Part shown: in pieces, positions 1-10,500 of the stretch
How the letters are laid out: each line of letters begins with the position of its first letter
Numbering within the stretch: the stretch's first letter is position 1
From: Tritrichomonas musculus
Taxonomy: Eukaryota; Parabasalia; Tritrichomonadida; Tritrichomonadidae
Length of the DNA stretch: 64,000 nucleotides
Assembly: GCA_039105265.1 (NCBI GenBank)
Contig: JAPFFF010000009.1
Location: forward strand, 4,588,001-4,652,000
Direction of reading: 5' to 3'
Notes under the pieces: generated by a model
The model's database searches: none
Seen by the model: only the letters and a program-made list of their open reading frames with translations
What the model was told of the DNA's origin: nothing
Made by a program: the position numbers and the translations under genes

Positions 1-1
1 G

Positions 2-3000
2 ATAGTAAATGAAAAACTGATTAAACTATTTTTGCAACTATTTATGCAAGTATCTTCTGTATTATCTTCTGTTTCAATAGTTGCAAAATTTATGTATTTA
101 CTTCATCCAATTGATGAGCAATATTTAACAAAGTTTCAAATTTATATGTTTAAATTTTTATCTCAAATTGTTTGTAATGCTAAACATTTTCCGTTTATGG
201 CAATGCCTTTGTTACCTTTAAAATATTCAAGAGTAAATGAACTACTAGATAATGGAATATGTTTAGTGTTTTGGATATCATCATTTAATGTAGAAAAAAT
301 GCTCTCTCAGAATTTAATAACTTTAAACATAGATTCAAATCATAAGTTTATTACTCAATTAACGAAAGAAAAATTCATCATGACAATTCAGTCAAAAAAT
401 AAAGGTTTTGAATATAGTTTTGATCTTCTTAAAAATGATTCTATAATGATAACCATTTCTGCAAGTAAAGAAAACAATAAAACATTAATTAGTATTTATG
501 TAGAAAATGAATTAATAGACACATTTTATGATTTCCCAATTCTTACTCCAATATTAGCATTAGAGTCTATATTTGATGCTGGAAGGAAAAGTTCATTATT
601 ATATTTAAAAGGTCATCCTTTCAAAGGTCCTTTTTTAATTACAAAACAGTTAACTTTATATGATATAGATCTATTGAAAAAAGAAGGGCCTAATCCATCA
701 TGCTCTCATTTAATATTATATGCATACAATGCTGGATATCGAGGTGAAAATTTTAACTTTTTCCCGATTCGAAATCATGATGAATTTGAAAATAAAAACA
801 ATCATCTAAAAGCACATGATAAATTGTATTCATTCATAGATTTCCTTATTCATTACCATGAATCATATTTGATTTTGCCTGTATTCAGATTATTTGATAT
901 GTCTTTTAAATGTGAATTGAATTTTCAGTTAAAACCTGATTTTTGTTGTTGTCTTTTCTTTAATTTGTTTTCATTAGGAGATAAAATTCAGTGCTCATTT
1001 ATCAAATTTAAAATTTTCTATGCAGTTTCTTATCTTATTCTAAGTACAAACAAAAGCATGATAAACTATGATTTATATATTGGATTATATAAATTGCTTG
1101 AAGTAATAACATATGATAATCTTCAAATGCAATTAATAGATGGAATTTTAATGAACATTGAAATATGGTCTCGAAGTAAAATATCTCAGCAAAACCTAAT
1201 ATTTGACCACTGGAATAGAATATTATATCCACATTACCAATCAATAGTTGATCAAATAAAAACAATAGAATGGTATTTATATACAATTAGTTGTTTCTAT
1301 TACGATATATCAAAGCAAAATGATAATGATCTAAAAAAATGCAGAAAGTCACTATTTTATTTAATATATCAATCATTGAAAGCAAATGCATCAAACATTA
1401 ATACTACATTAGTATTAAATTTAATATGTTCTAAAGAATCATCAATGATTGAAAAAAAAGATATGCTATTATTCCTATCCAAAATATTTCAAAATGAAAA
1501 AGTGAAATTTGGCACTGATATTTTAGACAATCAAATAATTCCATTTCTTAGAAAGATATATTTGTTGCCATTTAAAGATGATGATATTATTAGTCAAGTA
1601 ATTGTCTTATATATCATAATTTTTAAATATCGCAGTTTTGAAATGAAATCTCAACTTAATATTTTGATGTATGATATAGTTGTTTCTTTACATATCAAAC
1701 AAAGATATGTTTTCCAAAAAGATATTTATTATAATTTGGTTATTTTAATGAATTCAGAAAACATCATAGAACTTTTACCAATTTTATGTATAAACGCTAT
1801 TTTAGGAGGTACTGAATATATTGTTATTTTAATATCAAAAATTGATCGATTTCATGAATTTCAATTTACAAATCAAATAGCAGTTTATCCTTCTTTACTC
1901 CTCTTTACTTTCTATAATCAAAGAAATATATACTATGAAGTCATAAAGTTATTAATACATATGTATAAAAATCATATAAATATGTTAATTGATGCAATAA
2001 AAATGATTGCTTGTTCATGGTTTGATATAAATATTGGTGAAAGTATCTTACATGATGTATTATATATAATAACAAAATACTCATTGATACCACCTGAAAA
2101 AGTGAATTACTTAATAAATATTATCAAAGATTTTATATTTTATAGACCAATAAATTCAAATTTATCAATTTTGGAAAGAGTCATGAATAAACAAGATATT
2201 GATTTATTAATTAATTCAAATATCGAAGAATATTCAATGGATTTTGAAAGTGACATTAGGAATATTGATTTTGAATTATCTGAAGAGTATTCATGCAATC
2301 CAAAAAATTTTTCAGTAATTGAAAATTTAAAAGAAATTATTTCAAATGATATCATTTTTCAAAAGAAATTTGGATTTAGATTTGATCATAAAAATGTAAA
2401 ATGGATTGATTTAGAACTAGCAAAACAAGTTTTTCTCATTTATAAAAAGTTCAATGCTTTTATTTACAATGAATTTATAAGCGTGTTATCTTATTTTATT
2501 CAAAAGCATGATAAAAATTTTGCAAATGAAATCAATTTTTTTTTACTTTCATTTTTTCCTGAGCAAAAAATATACTCAGAAACAACGATTGATATAAATG
2601 ATTATTCAAAAATTGAAAAAGTAGTAATGCTTCTTGATGATTCAATATCTAATCAAATTTTCAATTTCAGAAATGACTTTATCAGTTTATATAATGAAGT
2701 ATTGTTATTACCTTCCACCAAATCTATTGTAAACACCGATGTGGGCATCAAGTTTTTTATTAATGAAAAAATAGAATTAAGGAATAAAAATAAAATATTA
2801 TTCAATAACTTGTGGAATAATCTTAGATCTTTGTATCTATTAAATAATGATGGCAAGTGCAAGAGAGAAAATTCATTCTGTTTTGCGCATTATCAAGTCA
2901 AGAATAAAATAAACAATGATTTCCTCCAATTCGATAAAGATTCATTAATTCAAAATGTAGAATATATGGAGCATATTGAATGTAAATTGGTTCGAATTGA

Positions 3001-5206
3001 AGGTGAAAAAGATGCCACAATTTTCATCAATAACAGAGAAATTTTGATATCAATAGGAAATAAAACAATAATTATTCCATCTTTTGATATTGATTCAATA
3101 TATTATCTATACAAGCATCATAAATATCAAGGAATTCAGATTTTCACAAAGACAAGGAAAAATTATTCCTTACTATTTGAAAATCATTATTTTAGAATTT
3201 TAATATGCAGAATATCATGTTTCCCAGATATTGATATAGGTAAAATTCAAAGATTAAATTCTTTTGTATTTGTTCATTCATTATATACAACTGAAGATTG
3301 GCAAAATGGGAAAATATCAAACTTTGAATATTTGATGTTTCTCAATATTCTGAGTGGAAGAACTTTCAATGATGTCTCTCAATATCCAATTTTTCCATGG
3401 GTAATTCGTGATTTCTCAAGTTTAAAACTAGATTTAAATAGTGAATTGATATACAGAGATTTGTCTAAATCAATGATTGCTCTAAATACAAAAAGAATAA
3501 ATGAATTCCTTGGTCATAATTTTGTCTGTACAAGATATTATTCAAATCCTTCTTCAGTTCATAATTTTTTGATTCGCCTTGAGCCATTTTCATCTCAATA
3601 TATCAATGAAAATAATGAAGATGAAATTGATTGTCCTTTTCCAATATTTAATTCCATTGCAGATGCATATAAAAGTGCAACAAAATCATTGAATGATTTC
3701 AATGAACTCATTCCAGAGTTTTTCTTTCTTCCTAAATTTCTGAAAAAGCATCAACAAAATAATGGACTAATTAATGATGTGATATTACCACCATGGGCCA
3801 ATAATTCTGCAATTGAATTCATCTACCTGAATCGAAAGGCCTTGGAATCAAAATATGTATCAATCCATCTTTCAGAATGGATTGATTTGATTTGGGGTTA
3901 TAAACAAGATGGAAAAGAAGCATTTAATGCAAATAATAAATTTTCTGATGAATTATACCAAAGTATTTGGAAAACGTCACCAAATAATCCAAAAATGATT
4001 AAAGAAATACAATTAATAAATGGCCAGGTTCCTCTTATATTATTTAGTGAAGAGCATCCAAAAAGGCAACCATTTCTTCCAAGATCATCAATATTATTTT
4101 TTAAAATAAAAGATGATTATGATGCTTTAATAAATGCTATGGAGAAACAAATCCTTTATGTTAATATAAAATTTTATCATGTATCACCAATAATTTCCTG
4201 TGAAATCAGCATTGATAAACATAATCATAGATTTTCTTTCACTTATTTTGATCAAGATGGATCCATATATAATAATTTTGTAGATTTTAATTTATTGAGA
4301 CAAAATGAACTGGATCTGTCTACTAAAAAGAAAAATGGTAATTTTTATAACTTAGGATTTTGGAAAGGAAAAAATAAATTAAAGAACTTTATTAAATCAG
4401 GAAAAATCAGTTTGGTTAAATTTGTTGATTCTGATATAGTTTGTATTGTTGTTAATAACCTTTCATGTTTAGTTGTTAATTGCAAAACAGAAAATGTTGA
4501 AAAAATTATAGAGAAGAATTTTGATATCATCTCAATTGAAACCAATTCAGATGGCTGGCTTGGAATATCATCAAATGATTCAGTTGTTGAAATCTATAGA
4601 ATTAATGGTCTTTTAAATTCATTATATAACAAATATTCTAGCCAATATAAATATTCTGGCCAAGTATTCACATATAAAGAACCAATCAATTGCATTGCAA
4701 TGAATCCTTTATTTTGTGCATTGATATTAGGAACAAGAGATAATTACATTTTATTCTCTTCTTTAGACATAAATAAATTAAAAATTAAGAAGGCGATTGA
4801 GATCAGTGGAAAGCCAATCAATATTGTTATTACAGACACTTTTGGCTTCATAATTGTTTCAATGTTAAAATATAAAAAAGGAGTTGAGATCGAAAAACTC
4901 GTTTTATTCAGCATAAATGGAGAAAAAATAAGATCATGTAAACTTGATAATTGCAAAAGGATTGTCGCAATAACAAAAACAACTTCTTTTCCTGGATCAT
5001 TTGATTACTTGATTGTTGCAGATAATGAAAATTATGTTTTTGTTTTTGAAGCTTTCTATATGATTTTAGGGAATCCAATTTTTAAGTGTGAATCTAGAGT
5101 AATTAAATTGAGTTATATAAAGGAAGAATGTCTGATTATTGTAGTTTGTGAAGATGGAACTGCATCTATTATTTATTATCCTATAGTAGATAATATATGC
5201 AAGTGA
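2..5206 (+). CDS. BEACH-WD40 domain protein (3' part, runs off the window start)
   Basis: This is the 3' portion of a large BEACH-family protein (LYST/neurobeachin type). Such proteins are scaffolds for vesicle traffic, membrane fusion and autophagy at internal membranes. The frame is open from the first bases of the window with no convincing start codon, so the N-terminus lies upstream. Counting codons from position 2, about 1000 residues of poorly conserved helical sequence precede a PH-like segment (about 1000-1095). A clear BEACH domain follows (about 1095-1330) with family hallmarks such as EDWQNGKISNFEYLMFLN, RTFNDVSQYPIFPW, LIRLEPFS, LPPWANNS and LSEWIDLIWGYKQ. The last 270 residues look like degenerate WD40 blades. 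It ends with TGA. The family call is firm; the subfamily is not resolved. Confidence 0.93.
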   Translation: MVNEKLIKLFLQLFMQVSSVLSSVSIVAKFMYLLHPIDEQYLTKFQIYMFKFLSQIVCNAKHFPFMAMPLLPLKYSRVNELLDNGICLVFWISSFNVEKMLSQNLITLNIDSNHKFITQLTKEKFIMTIQSKNKGFEYSFDLLKNDSIMITISASKENNKTLISIYVENELIDTFYDFPILTPILALESIFDAGRKSSLLYLKGHPFKGPFLITKQLTLYDIDLLKKEGPNPSCSHLILYAYNAGYRGENFNFFPIRNHDEFENKNNHLKAHDKLYSFIDFLIHYHESYLILPVFRLFDMSFKCELNFQLKPDFCCCLFFNLFSLGDKIQCSFIKFKIFYAVSYLILSTNKSMINYDLYIGLYKLLEVITYDNLQMQLIDGILMNIEIWSRSKISQQNLIFDHWNRILYPHYQSIVDQIKTIEWYLYTISCFYYDISKQNDNDLKKCRKSLFYLIYQSLKANASNINTTLVLNLICSKESSMIEKKDMLLFLSKIFQNEKVKFGTDILDNQIIPFLRKIYLLPFKDDDIISQVIVLYIIIFKYRSFEMKSQLNILMYDIVVSLHIKQRYVFQKDIYYNLVILMNSENIIELLPILCINAILGGTEYIVILISKIDRFHEFQFTNQIAVYPSLLLFTFYNQRNIYYEVIKLLIHMYKNHINMLIDAIKMIACSWFDINIGESILHDVLYIITKYSLIPPEKVNYLINIIKDFIFYRPINSNLSILERVMNKQDIDLLINSNIEEYSMDFESDIRNIDFELSEEYSCNPKNFSVIENLKEIISNDIIFQKKFGFRFDHKNVKWIDLELAKQVFLIYKKFNAFIYNEFISVLSYFIQKHDKNFANEINFFLLSFFPEQKIYSETTIDINDYSKIEKVVMLLDDSISNQIFNFRNDFISLYNEVLLLPSTKSIVNTDVGIKFFINEKIELRNKNKILFNNLWNNLRSLYLLNNDGKCKRENSFCFAHYQVKNKINNDFLQFDKDSLIQNVEYMEHIECKLVRIEGEKDATIFINNREILISIGNKTIIIPSFDIDSIYYLYKHHKYQGIQIFTKTRKNYSLLFENHYFRILICRISCFPDIDIGKIQRLNSFVFVHSLYTTEDWQNGKISNFEYLMFLNILSGRTFNDVSQYPIFPWVIRDFSSLKLDLNSELIYRDLSKSMIALNTKRINEFLGHNFVCTRYYSNPSSVHNFLIRLEPFSSQYINENNEDEIDCPFPIFNSIADAYKSATKSLNDFNELIPEFFFLPKFLKKHQQNNGLINDVILPPWANNSAIEFIYLNRKALESKYVSIHLSEWIDLIWGYKQDGKEAFNANNKFSDELYQSIWKTSPNNPKMIKEIQLINGQVPLILFSEEHPKRQPFLPRSSILFFKIKDDYDALINAMEKQILYVNIKFYHVSPIISCEISIDKHNHRFSFTYFDQDGSIYNNFVDFNLLRQNELDLSTKKKNGNFYNLGFWKGKNKLKNFIKSGKISLVKFVDSDIVCIVVNNLSCLVVNCKTENVEKIIEKNFDIISIETNSDGWLGISSNDSVVEIYRINGLLNSLYNKYSSQYKYSGQVFTYKEPINCIAMNPLFCALILGTRDNYILFSSLDINKLKIKKAIEISGKPINIVITDTFGFIIVSMLKYKKGVEIEKLVLFSINGEKIRSCKLDNCKRIVAITKTTSFPGSFDYLIVADNENYVFVFEAFYMILGNPIFKCESRVIKLSYIKEECLIIVVCEDGTASIIYYPIVDNICK

Positions 5207-5349
5207 ATATGATATTCTTTTTTGGTTCTTTTCTTAAAGTAGCTAATTTAATAAACTTTTTTTCTTAATAATATCATTTAAACTTGGAATTTGGTAAGAT
5301 TACAATAAAGATACACATCAATGGATAAATACTTGATAAATACAGGTGA

Positions 5350-5472
5350 TTAAAAATTTTTGACTGACTGACCACCTCTTCCTATCTTACGCACAACTTT
5401 CAAAGAATCGATTTCTCCTGGTTCAAAAAGATACAAATTTACAACAGCTCCATTTATTGGGCCATTATACCT
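5350..5472 (-). pseudogene. protein kinase N-lobe fragment
   Basis: About 40 codons on the minus strand read as coding sequence and end in LKVVRKIGRGGQSVKNF. This resembles the beta-1 strand and glycine-rich ATP loop of a eukaryotic protein kinase (IGxGxxxxV). The reading is bounded by stops on both sides, and nothing resembling the rest of a kinase is nearby. It is best read as a broken-off piece of a kinase gene left between two intact genes. A chance open frame is possible, but a matching glycine loop makes that less likely. Confidence 0.45.
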
Positions 5473-5500
5473 TTATTATTTATATTGAATAAATAATCGA

Positions 5501-5552
5501 TTTTTCTCTGAAAAAAAAATTCAATTAAAAAGAGTTTTATTACCTTTTTATA
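5501..5552. repeat. dispersed 50-bp repeat, copy 1
   Basis: TTTTTCTCTGAAAAAAA, then AAAAAGAGTTTTATTACCTTT, aligns with 52204-52250 at about 80% identity. On the minus strand both copies read AAAGGTAAT...TTTTTTCAGAGAAAA, which has an intron-like look. The ends do not match the known trichomonad splice consensus. Confidence 0.6.
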
Positions 5553-5670
5553 TATATATATATTACTACATCTAAACTTTTTGAATATTTTTTTTTTTGA
5601 CATACCTCTTGAGAAATTTTCCAAAAGTTCTAAATAAATACCTACCTAAATTTTTCCTCAAAACTATCGA

Positions 5671-7515
5671 ATGTTAGATAGGAATTTTATTTATAAAGGC
5701 AAATTATATCCATTTGATATTGATAAATTAAATTTATATTCAAGTTCTTTTACAATTACAAGCAATACAAATGAAAATTCGAAAGATATTTTACTTTTAT
5801 CTGGTGATGATTATATTGATGCCTCTGAAGAAGCAATTAATGCTTTTATCCATTTTTTTCAAGATCAAGAAATTGAAATTACAAAATCAAACGTCATTCC
5901 TCTAAATTATTTATCATCTAAATTTAATATCTCATTACTCAAACAAATGACAGAAGAATACATGATAGATCATTACAAAGAGCTAATAAACGATTTTTTA
6001 TCATTAGATATCACAAAAATTCAAAGAGAACTCAATGCTAGTCAATACGAAGAGCTAATTTCAAGAAATATGCTGCAATTCATATCTGACGACCGTTTAT
6101 TAAATTTACCGATTTCAAGTATTTATCGAATTTTTTATAAATTTTTTTTGAAGAAGAAAAATGAAGAAGAAAAACAACAAGAGATATTCGACTTTTTGTT
6201 AAAATATTTGGAAAAGCATGGAACAGACGCCTCAATTTTGTTTTCATTGATTGAAATCGACAACGATCAAACGGTTGAATATTTTAATCATTTTCTTGGG
6301 CACTATCAAAACAATTTTGATTTTCGCTTTGTAAATCCAAGCTTTTTCAAAGGAGTTATTTCAATTATTGAACAGCAGAAAGAATTGAGAAGAGCTCTTG
6401 AACAACAACAAGAATTAATTCATAAGCAAATGCTTCTTGTTTTTTCTAACATGAGCAATTTGCAACTTACTAATGATACGGAAGTAATTATAGAAGGACA
6501 ATATAGTAATTTTTCTTTTCAAAATGTCATAATTCCATCAACAGTTAAAATAATTGAAACAAAAGCTTTTTCTGGCTGTAAAAATTTGGTGAATATCGCA
6601 ATTCCGGCGTCAGTTCAAAATATTGGATCTTTTGTTTTTTTAGATTGTTCATTGCTTAGGAAAGTTGATCTTCCTTCTTCATTGAGATCAATTGAAAATG
6701 GATCCTTTTTCAATTGTTCATCACTGATTCAAATATTGATTCCTTCTTCATTAGTAAGCATTGGAAGTGAATCTTTCAAAAAATGTTCATCACTGAAAGA
6801 AATCACATTGCCGGCTTCTGTTGAAAATATCGGTTCTTTTGCATTTGCTGAATGTTCCTCACTTGAGTCAATAAGTATTCCATCTTCAGTGAAATCCATT
6901 GAAAAAGGAACATTTTACAATTGTTCTTCTTTAAAACAAATAGGCGTTCCTTCTTCATTAATAAGCATTGGAAGTGAATCATTCAGGAAATGTTCATCAC
7001 TGAAAGAAATTGCATTACCGGCTTCTGTTGAAAATATCGGTTCTTTTGCATTTGCTGAATGTTCCTCACTTGAGTCAATAAATATTCCATCTTTGGTGGA
7101 ATCCATTGAAAAAGGAACATTTTACAATTGTTCATCGATTTCTCACTTAATTCTCAGTCGTAATTTACTAAGAATTGAAGATGAAGCCTTTAAGAATTGC
7201 ATTTCATTGAGAGAATTAACGTTTCCATCCTCTTTGTCCCGTATCGGATCTAATGTTTTCAGTGGATATTCATTAGTTATTAATACTTCTCTGTTTGATC
7301 CAGTTCAGTTGATTGATTGTAATGTTATTCTTGGAAGTGAATCACGAGTTCTAGAAAAAATAAAAGATTTTCAAACTTTTCTAACTGTAACAAAAGTTTC
7401 ACCATTTTACAATAAAATGAGATATGAATTGATTGTTCAATTGAGTCATATAAAAGATCTTACAATAAGAAAATTGAATTTCATTCAGAAGATTGTAGAT
7501 AAATTTGTAACGTAA
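5671..7515 (+). CDS. BTB-like domain plus BspA-type leucine-rich repeat protein
   Basis: This 614-codon protein has an N-terminal region (residues 1-110) with the pattern of the degenerate BTB/POZ-like module common in trichomonads (FIYKGKLYPFD near the start, then TKSNVIPLNYLSSKF). A helical stretch and a Q/E-rich coiled-coil segment (about 235-255) follow. From about residue 289 to 535 there are 23-residue LRR_5 (Treponema BspA-type) repeats of the form SSLxxIxIPSSVxSIGxxAFxxC. No signal peptide or membrane segment is visible, so it is probably cytosolic and acts by protein binding. A three-LRR block is duplicated almost exactly (6742-6948 and 6949-7134). The stop is TAA followed by A, forming the TAAA that serves as a poly(A) signal in Trichomonas. 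The frame stays open beyond this stop into the next gene. Confidence 0.85.
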   Translation: MLDRNFIYKGKLYPFDIDKLNLYSSSFTITSNTNENSKDILLLSGDDYIDASEEAINAFIHFFQDQEIEITKSNVIPLNYLSSKFNISLLKQMTEEYMIDHYKELINDFLSLDITKIQRELNASQYEELISRNMLQFISDDRLLNLPISSIYRIFYKFFLKKKNEEEKQQEIFDFLLKYLEKHGTDASILFSLIEIDNDQTVEYFNHFLGHYQNNFDFRFVNPSFFKGVISIIEQQKELRRALEQQQELIHKQMLLVFSNMSNLQLTNDTEVIIEGQYSNFSFQNVIIPSTVKIIETKAFSGCKNLVNIAIPASVQNIGSFVFLDCSLLRKVDLPSSLRSIENGSFFNCSSLIQILIPSSLVSIGSESFKKCSSLKEITLPASVENIGSFAFAECSSLESISIPSSVKSIEKGTFYNCSSLKQIGVPSSLISIGSESFRKCSSLKEIALPASVENIGSFAFAECSSLESINIPSLVESIEKGTFYNCSSISHLILSRNLLRIEDEAFKNCISLRELTFPSSLSRIGSNVFSGYSLVINTSLFDPVQLIDCNVILGSESRVLEKIKDFQTFLTVTKVSPFYNKMRYELIVQLSHIKDLTIRKLNFIQKIVDKFVT

Positions 7516-7599
7516 ACAGCTGAACAAGTAGATCAAAATATTGTAATTGAAGCCAAACAAGAAGATGAAAATTTAGAACATATTTCGGCAATAAAAGCA

Positions 7600-10500
7600 A
7601 TGAACATAAAATTGTTTGATACTCTAATTTGGTACTCTCAAATTAAAGCCATTTTGAACAATTTGAATACAAAAGATGAATTTTTTAAAAACTTATCAAA
7701 ATTATTTGAATTTAAAGAAATGTCATTTATGGTTCAGTTGATATTAGCAAAACTTTTTCAAAAAGATATTTCTATTGATTCATGCTTTACTAAAAAAGAT
7801 AAAGAAAAAGCTTTATTTACATTAAATGCACACATGATTTGTAAGCTTTTGTCAATTGATAAATCATTTATTGATAATCCACAAGAAATTTCTGAAGTTA
7901 TCAACAGTTATATTAAAAGAAATCCTTGTGATAAAGCAGAAATTTTATGGATTCAACAAATTGCCTCTCAATTAAAGCCAGATTTTTGTTTGCTAATTCC
8001 TGAATTTGAGCCAATTGATTTGATTTTCTTAATTGTGAACAAAAAATCGCAATCAGACTTCCAAAATGGGCCTTTCTTTAAACAACTTAATAATTTAGAT
8101 TTCTTAAAAGAAATAAATGAATTAAAGCATGCAAAGTTTGAATCATTTCATGATGTAGCGAAATCAATTGGACAAATTGTATATTCAAAAATGATTTCTA
8201 ATGAAAATCCACCTCAAAATTATGAAGAAATTGTGCTTGCTTTCGATAGCCAAGAAGATGCCATATCTAAAAGAATCAAAAGTTTATTTGGGATTGCTCA
8301 GGCTTTGGATAAATGGACCGAACAAAAATTAGAATTTGATGATATTTCATTTTTAAAAAATGATTTTTTAGATGATCAAAAATTAATGAATCAATTTCCT
8401 TCTCTTGTTTTTTGGATTTGTGAAAATCAAAAGAAAGCATCCGATCTGATAAGTAGCTACAAAAGTTATAAGCCAATTTCAAACCAAATTCCGCTGTGGC
8501 TTCTTGAACTTCGAATCAAGTCATCATTAAATTGCATAAAATTTGATGGATATTCACAAAATAAAACAACCAAAACAATCAAAAATGCAATATTGAAATA
8601 TTTGACTGACTCAATGCAACAAAATAAAGATATTAATTGTAATTGGATTAGTTTTTTGATATCAGATCCTCCACAAAAAATGGCCAATTCGGATATTAAA
8701 ATTGTTCATGACTTTCTCTATGATTTATCAATGGGAGATGAAATCCGTTTGCCTGAAACAATGAATCATTTGAAATACTCTTTTATTCAAGAAGCTATTT
8801 CAGAAATAATTTTTGCTTTGTTATCAAGTCAAGGTCAAAACCTTTTTTCATCTAATTTGGGAGATTCTGGATCAATTAATAATTTTTTCATCTCACCAGT
8901 TAAATATATTCAAGGAAAATTTATAAGTTATAGCAAGCATTTAGTATTGTCTAATGAATCAATTGATCATTTAAAAAGACTTTTAGATTCTCTTGATTCT
9001 TTTAAAGAATCGATTCGAAAATTGGAAAAAGAAATAGAAAATGATCAAGAGCAAAAGAACTTTATTATACCAGGAAAAATTAACGATGGTACAATTTTTT
9101 TTGGGAATAGACACATAGATTCTAAGACATTTATCAAAATACTTGAATCATTGTATTATGCTTTGAAGTCTTTAGATGATGATTTTCTTGATAATATTGA
9201 AAGATATTTAGAGACCATTAAGAGTGCTCGTTCTAAAATTGATGATATAATAAACAATCTTTCTGTTAGATTTGCAGATGATTCACCAGCACCTATAACT
9301 GAATGTGTTTTGCAAGGTGAAATCAAAGATTTTTTGATTACATTGAATCCTGTGATTAAAGAAACAATGATCTTTTTAAAAAAAGTATATAGTATTATTG
9401 ATTTTCGATTTATCAGACTCTTTAATTATCATCATGATATACCAATTGTTCACTTAAATCAAAACAGTAGACAACTTGCTCCTGATTTTTCGACTCTATT
9501 GCTCCACGATTCATTTCTATTACCAATTATATATGCTTCACCTGAAAACAAAATAATTTGTTCATTTGATAAACTGATATGTCATATCCTGCCAGTTTTC
9601 CCTTCTCTTTATTGTAATCCTGTTGTAGTAAACATTGTATCAATGATCAATGAAAGAATATCTTTAAAAATGGTTAAATTTTCTGATTCTCAGCATGAAG
9701 AATTGATTTCTATTATAGAGTTACAAAAGAGTGGTATTGATTTAATTCAATTATCAATTAGACCTCCTCAAGTTACGAAAAAAGAGCCTGAAATTGTTGT
9801 TTTAAAAGGTGAAATAAATATTGAGGCTGAGCGGTTCAAATCACTTATTTTGCCTTTTGAAATAAGATTGACAATCATTCCATTGAAATTCATATTACGT
9901 TGTCTTGAATATCAAATTGCAGAAGAAAATCATTCATTTAGATTGTGCTGTGATAAGATAAAATCAGATAAAAAAGTCAACTTGGAAATAATTCATTATT
10001 TTATACATGATTTTTGTGTATTTAAAGCTGGTATTGAATTACTTGAAGGAAATGAAGCAGCCACACCTGGATTTATTATTTCAAAAAAATGTTTTTCATT
10101 TTCAATTCCCAAAATTAATAGTCCTTCAAGGAGCCATTTTTTGATAAAAATCGCTTTTGCTCAGAATATGATAATACAAATCCATTGTGATTTTATAATC
10201 ATGCCAATTCAATTCAATGAAAGCGAAGAAATTGAATCAAAGATGGCCTTTATAAAACTTCCAGAAAAGAATGAATGGTATGATTATTTTATTATCAGTG
10301 AAAACGAGTCTCCAAAGCCATTCAATATTAAAGATGGACTAGGATCAGTCGTATCTCCTGAGATAAATTATGAAGATAATTATGAAAAGCAAGATTCATC
10401 CCTTCCAAATATTGAACTCCCAGAAGTTTTATCAATAAGAAGTTTGAATGCATTTTATCTAAATTGTGCAATTGGAGCAGCTCTTCTTCCATCATTTATC

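Larger units (their letters stand above)
5207..5670. other. intergenic spacer with a kinase scrap and a dispersed repeat
   Basis: This spacer lies between the BEACH gene and the BTB-like/LRR gene. It holds a minus-strand kinase fragment (5350-5472), one copy of a roughly 50-bp dispersed repeat (5501-5552), a short TA run and an AACTTTTTGA motif at about 5575, some 95 bp ahead of the next start codon. I see no RNA gene. Confidence 0.6.

Noticed and set aside
5501-5552. A true spliceosomal intron
   Set aside because: GTAAT and TTTCAG ends are present on the minus strand, but the conserved trichomonad branch/3' motif is absent and no coding exons join across it.
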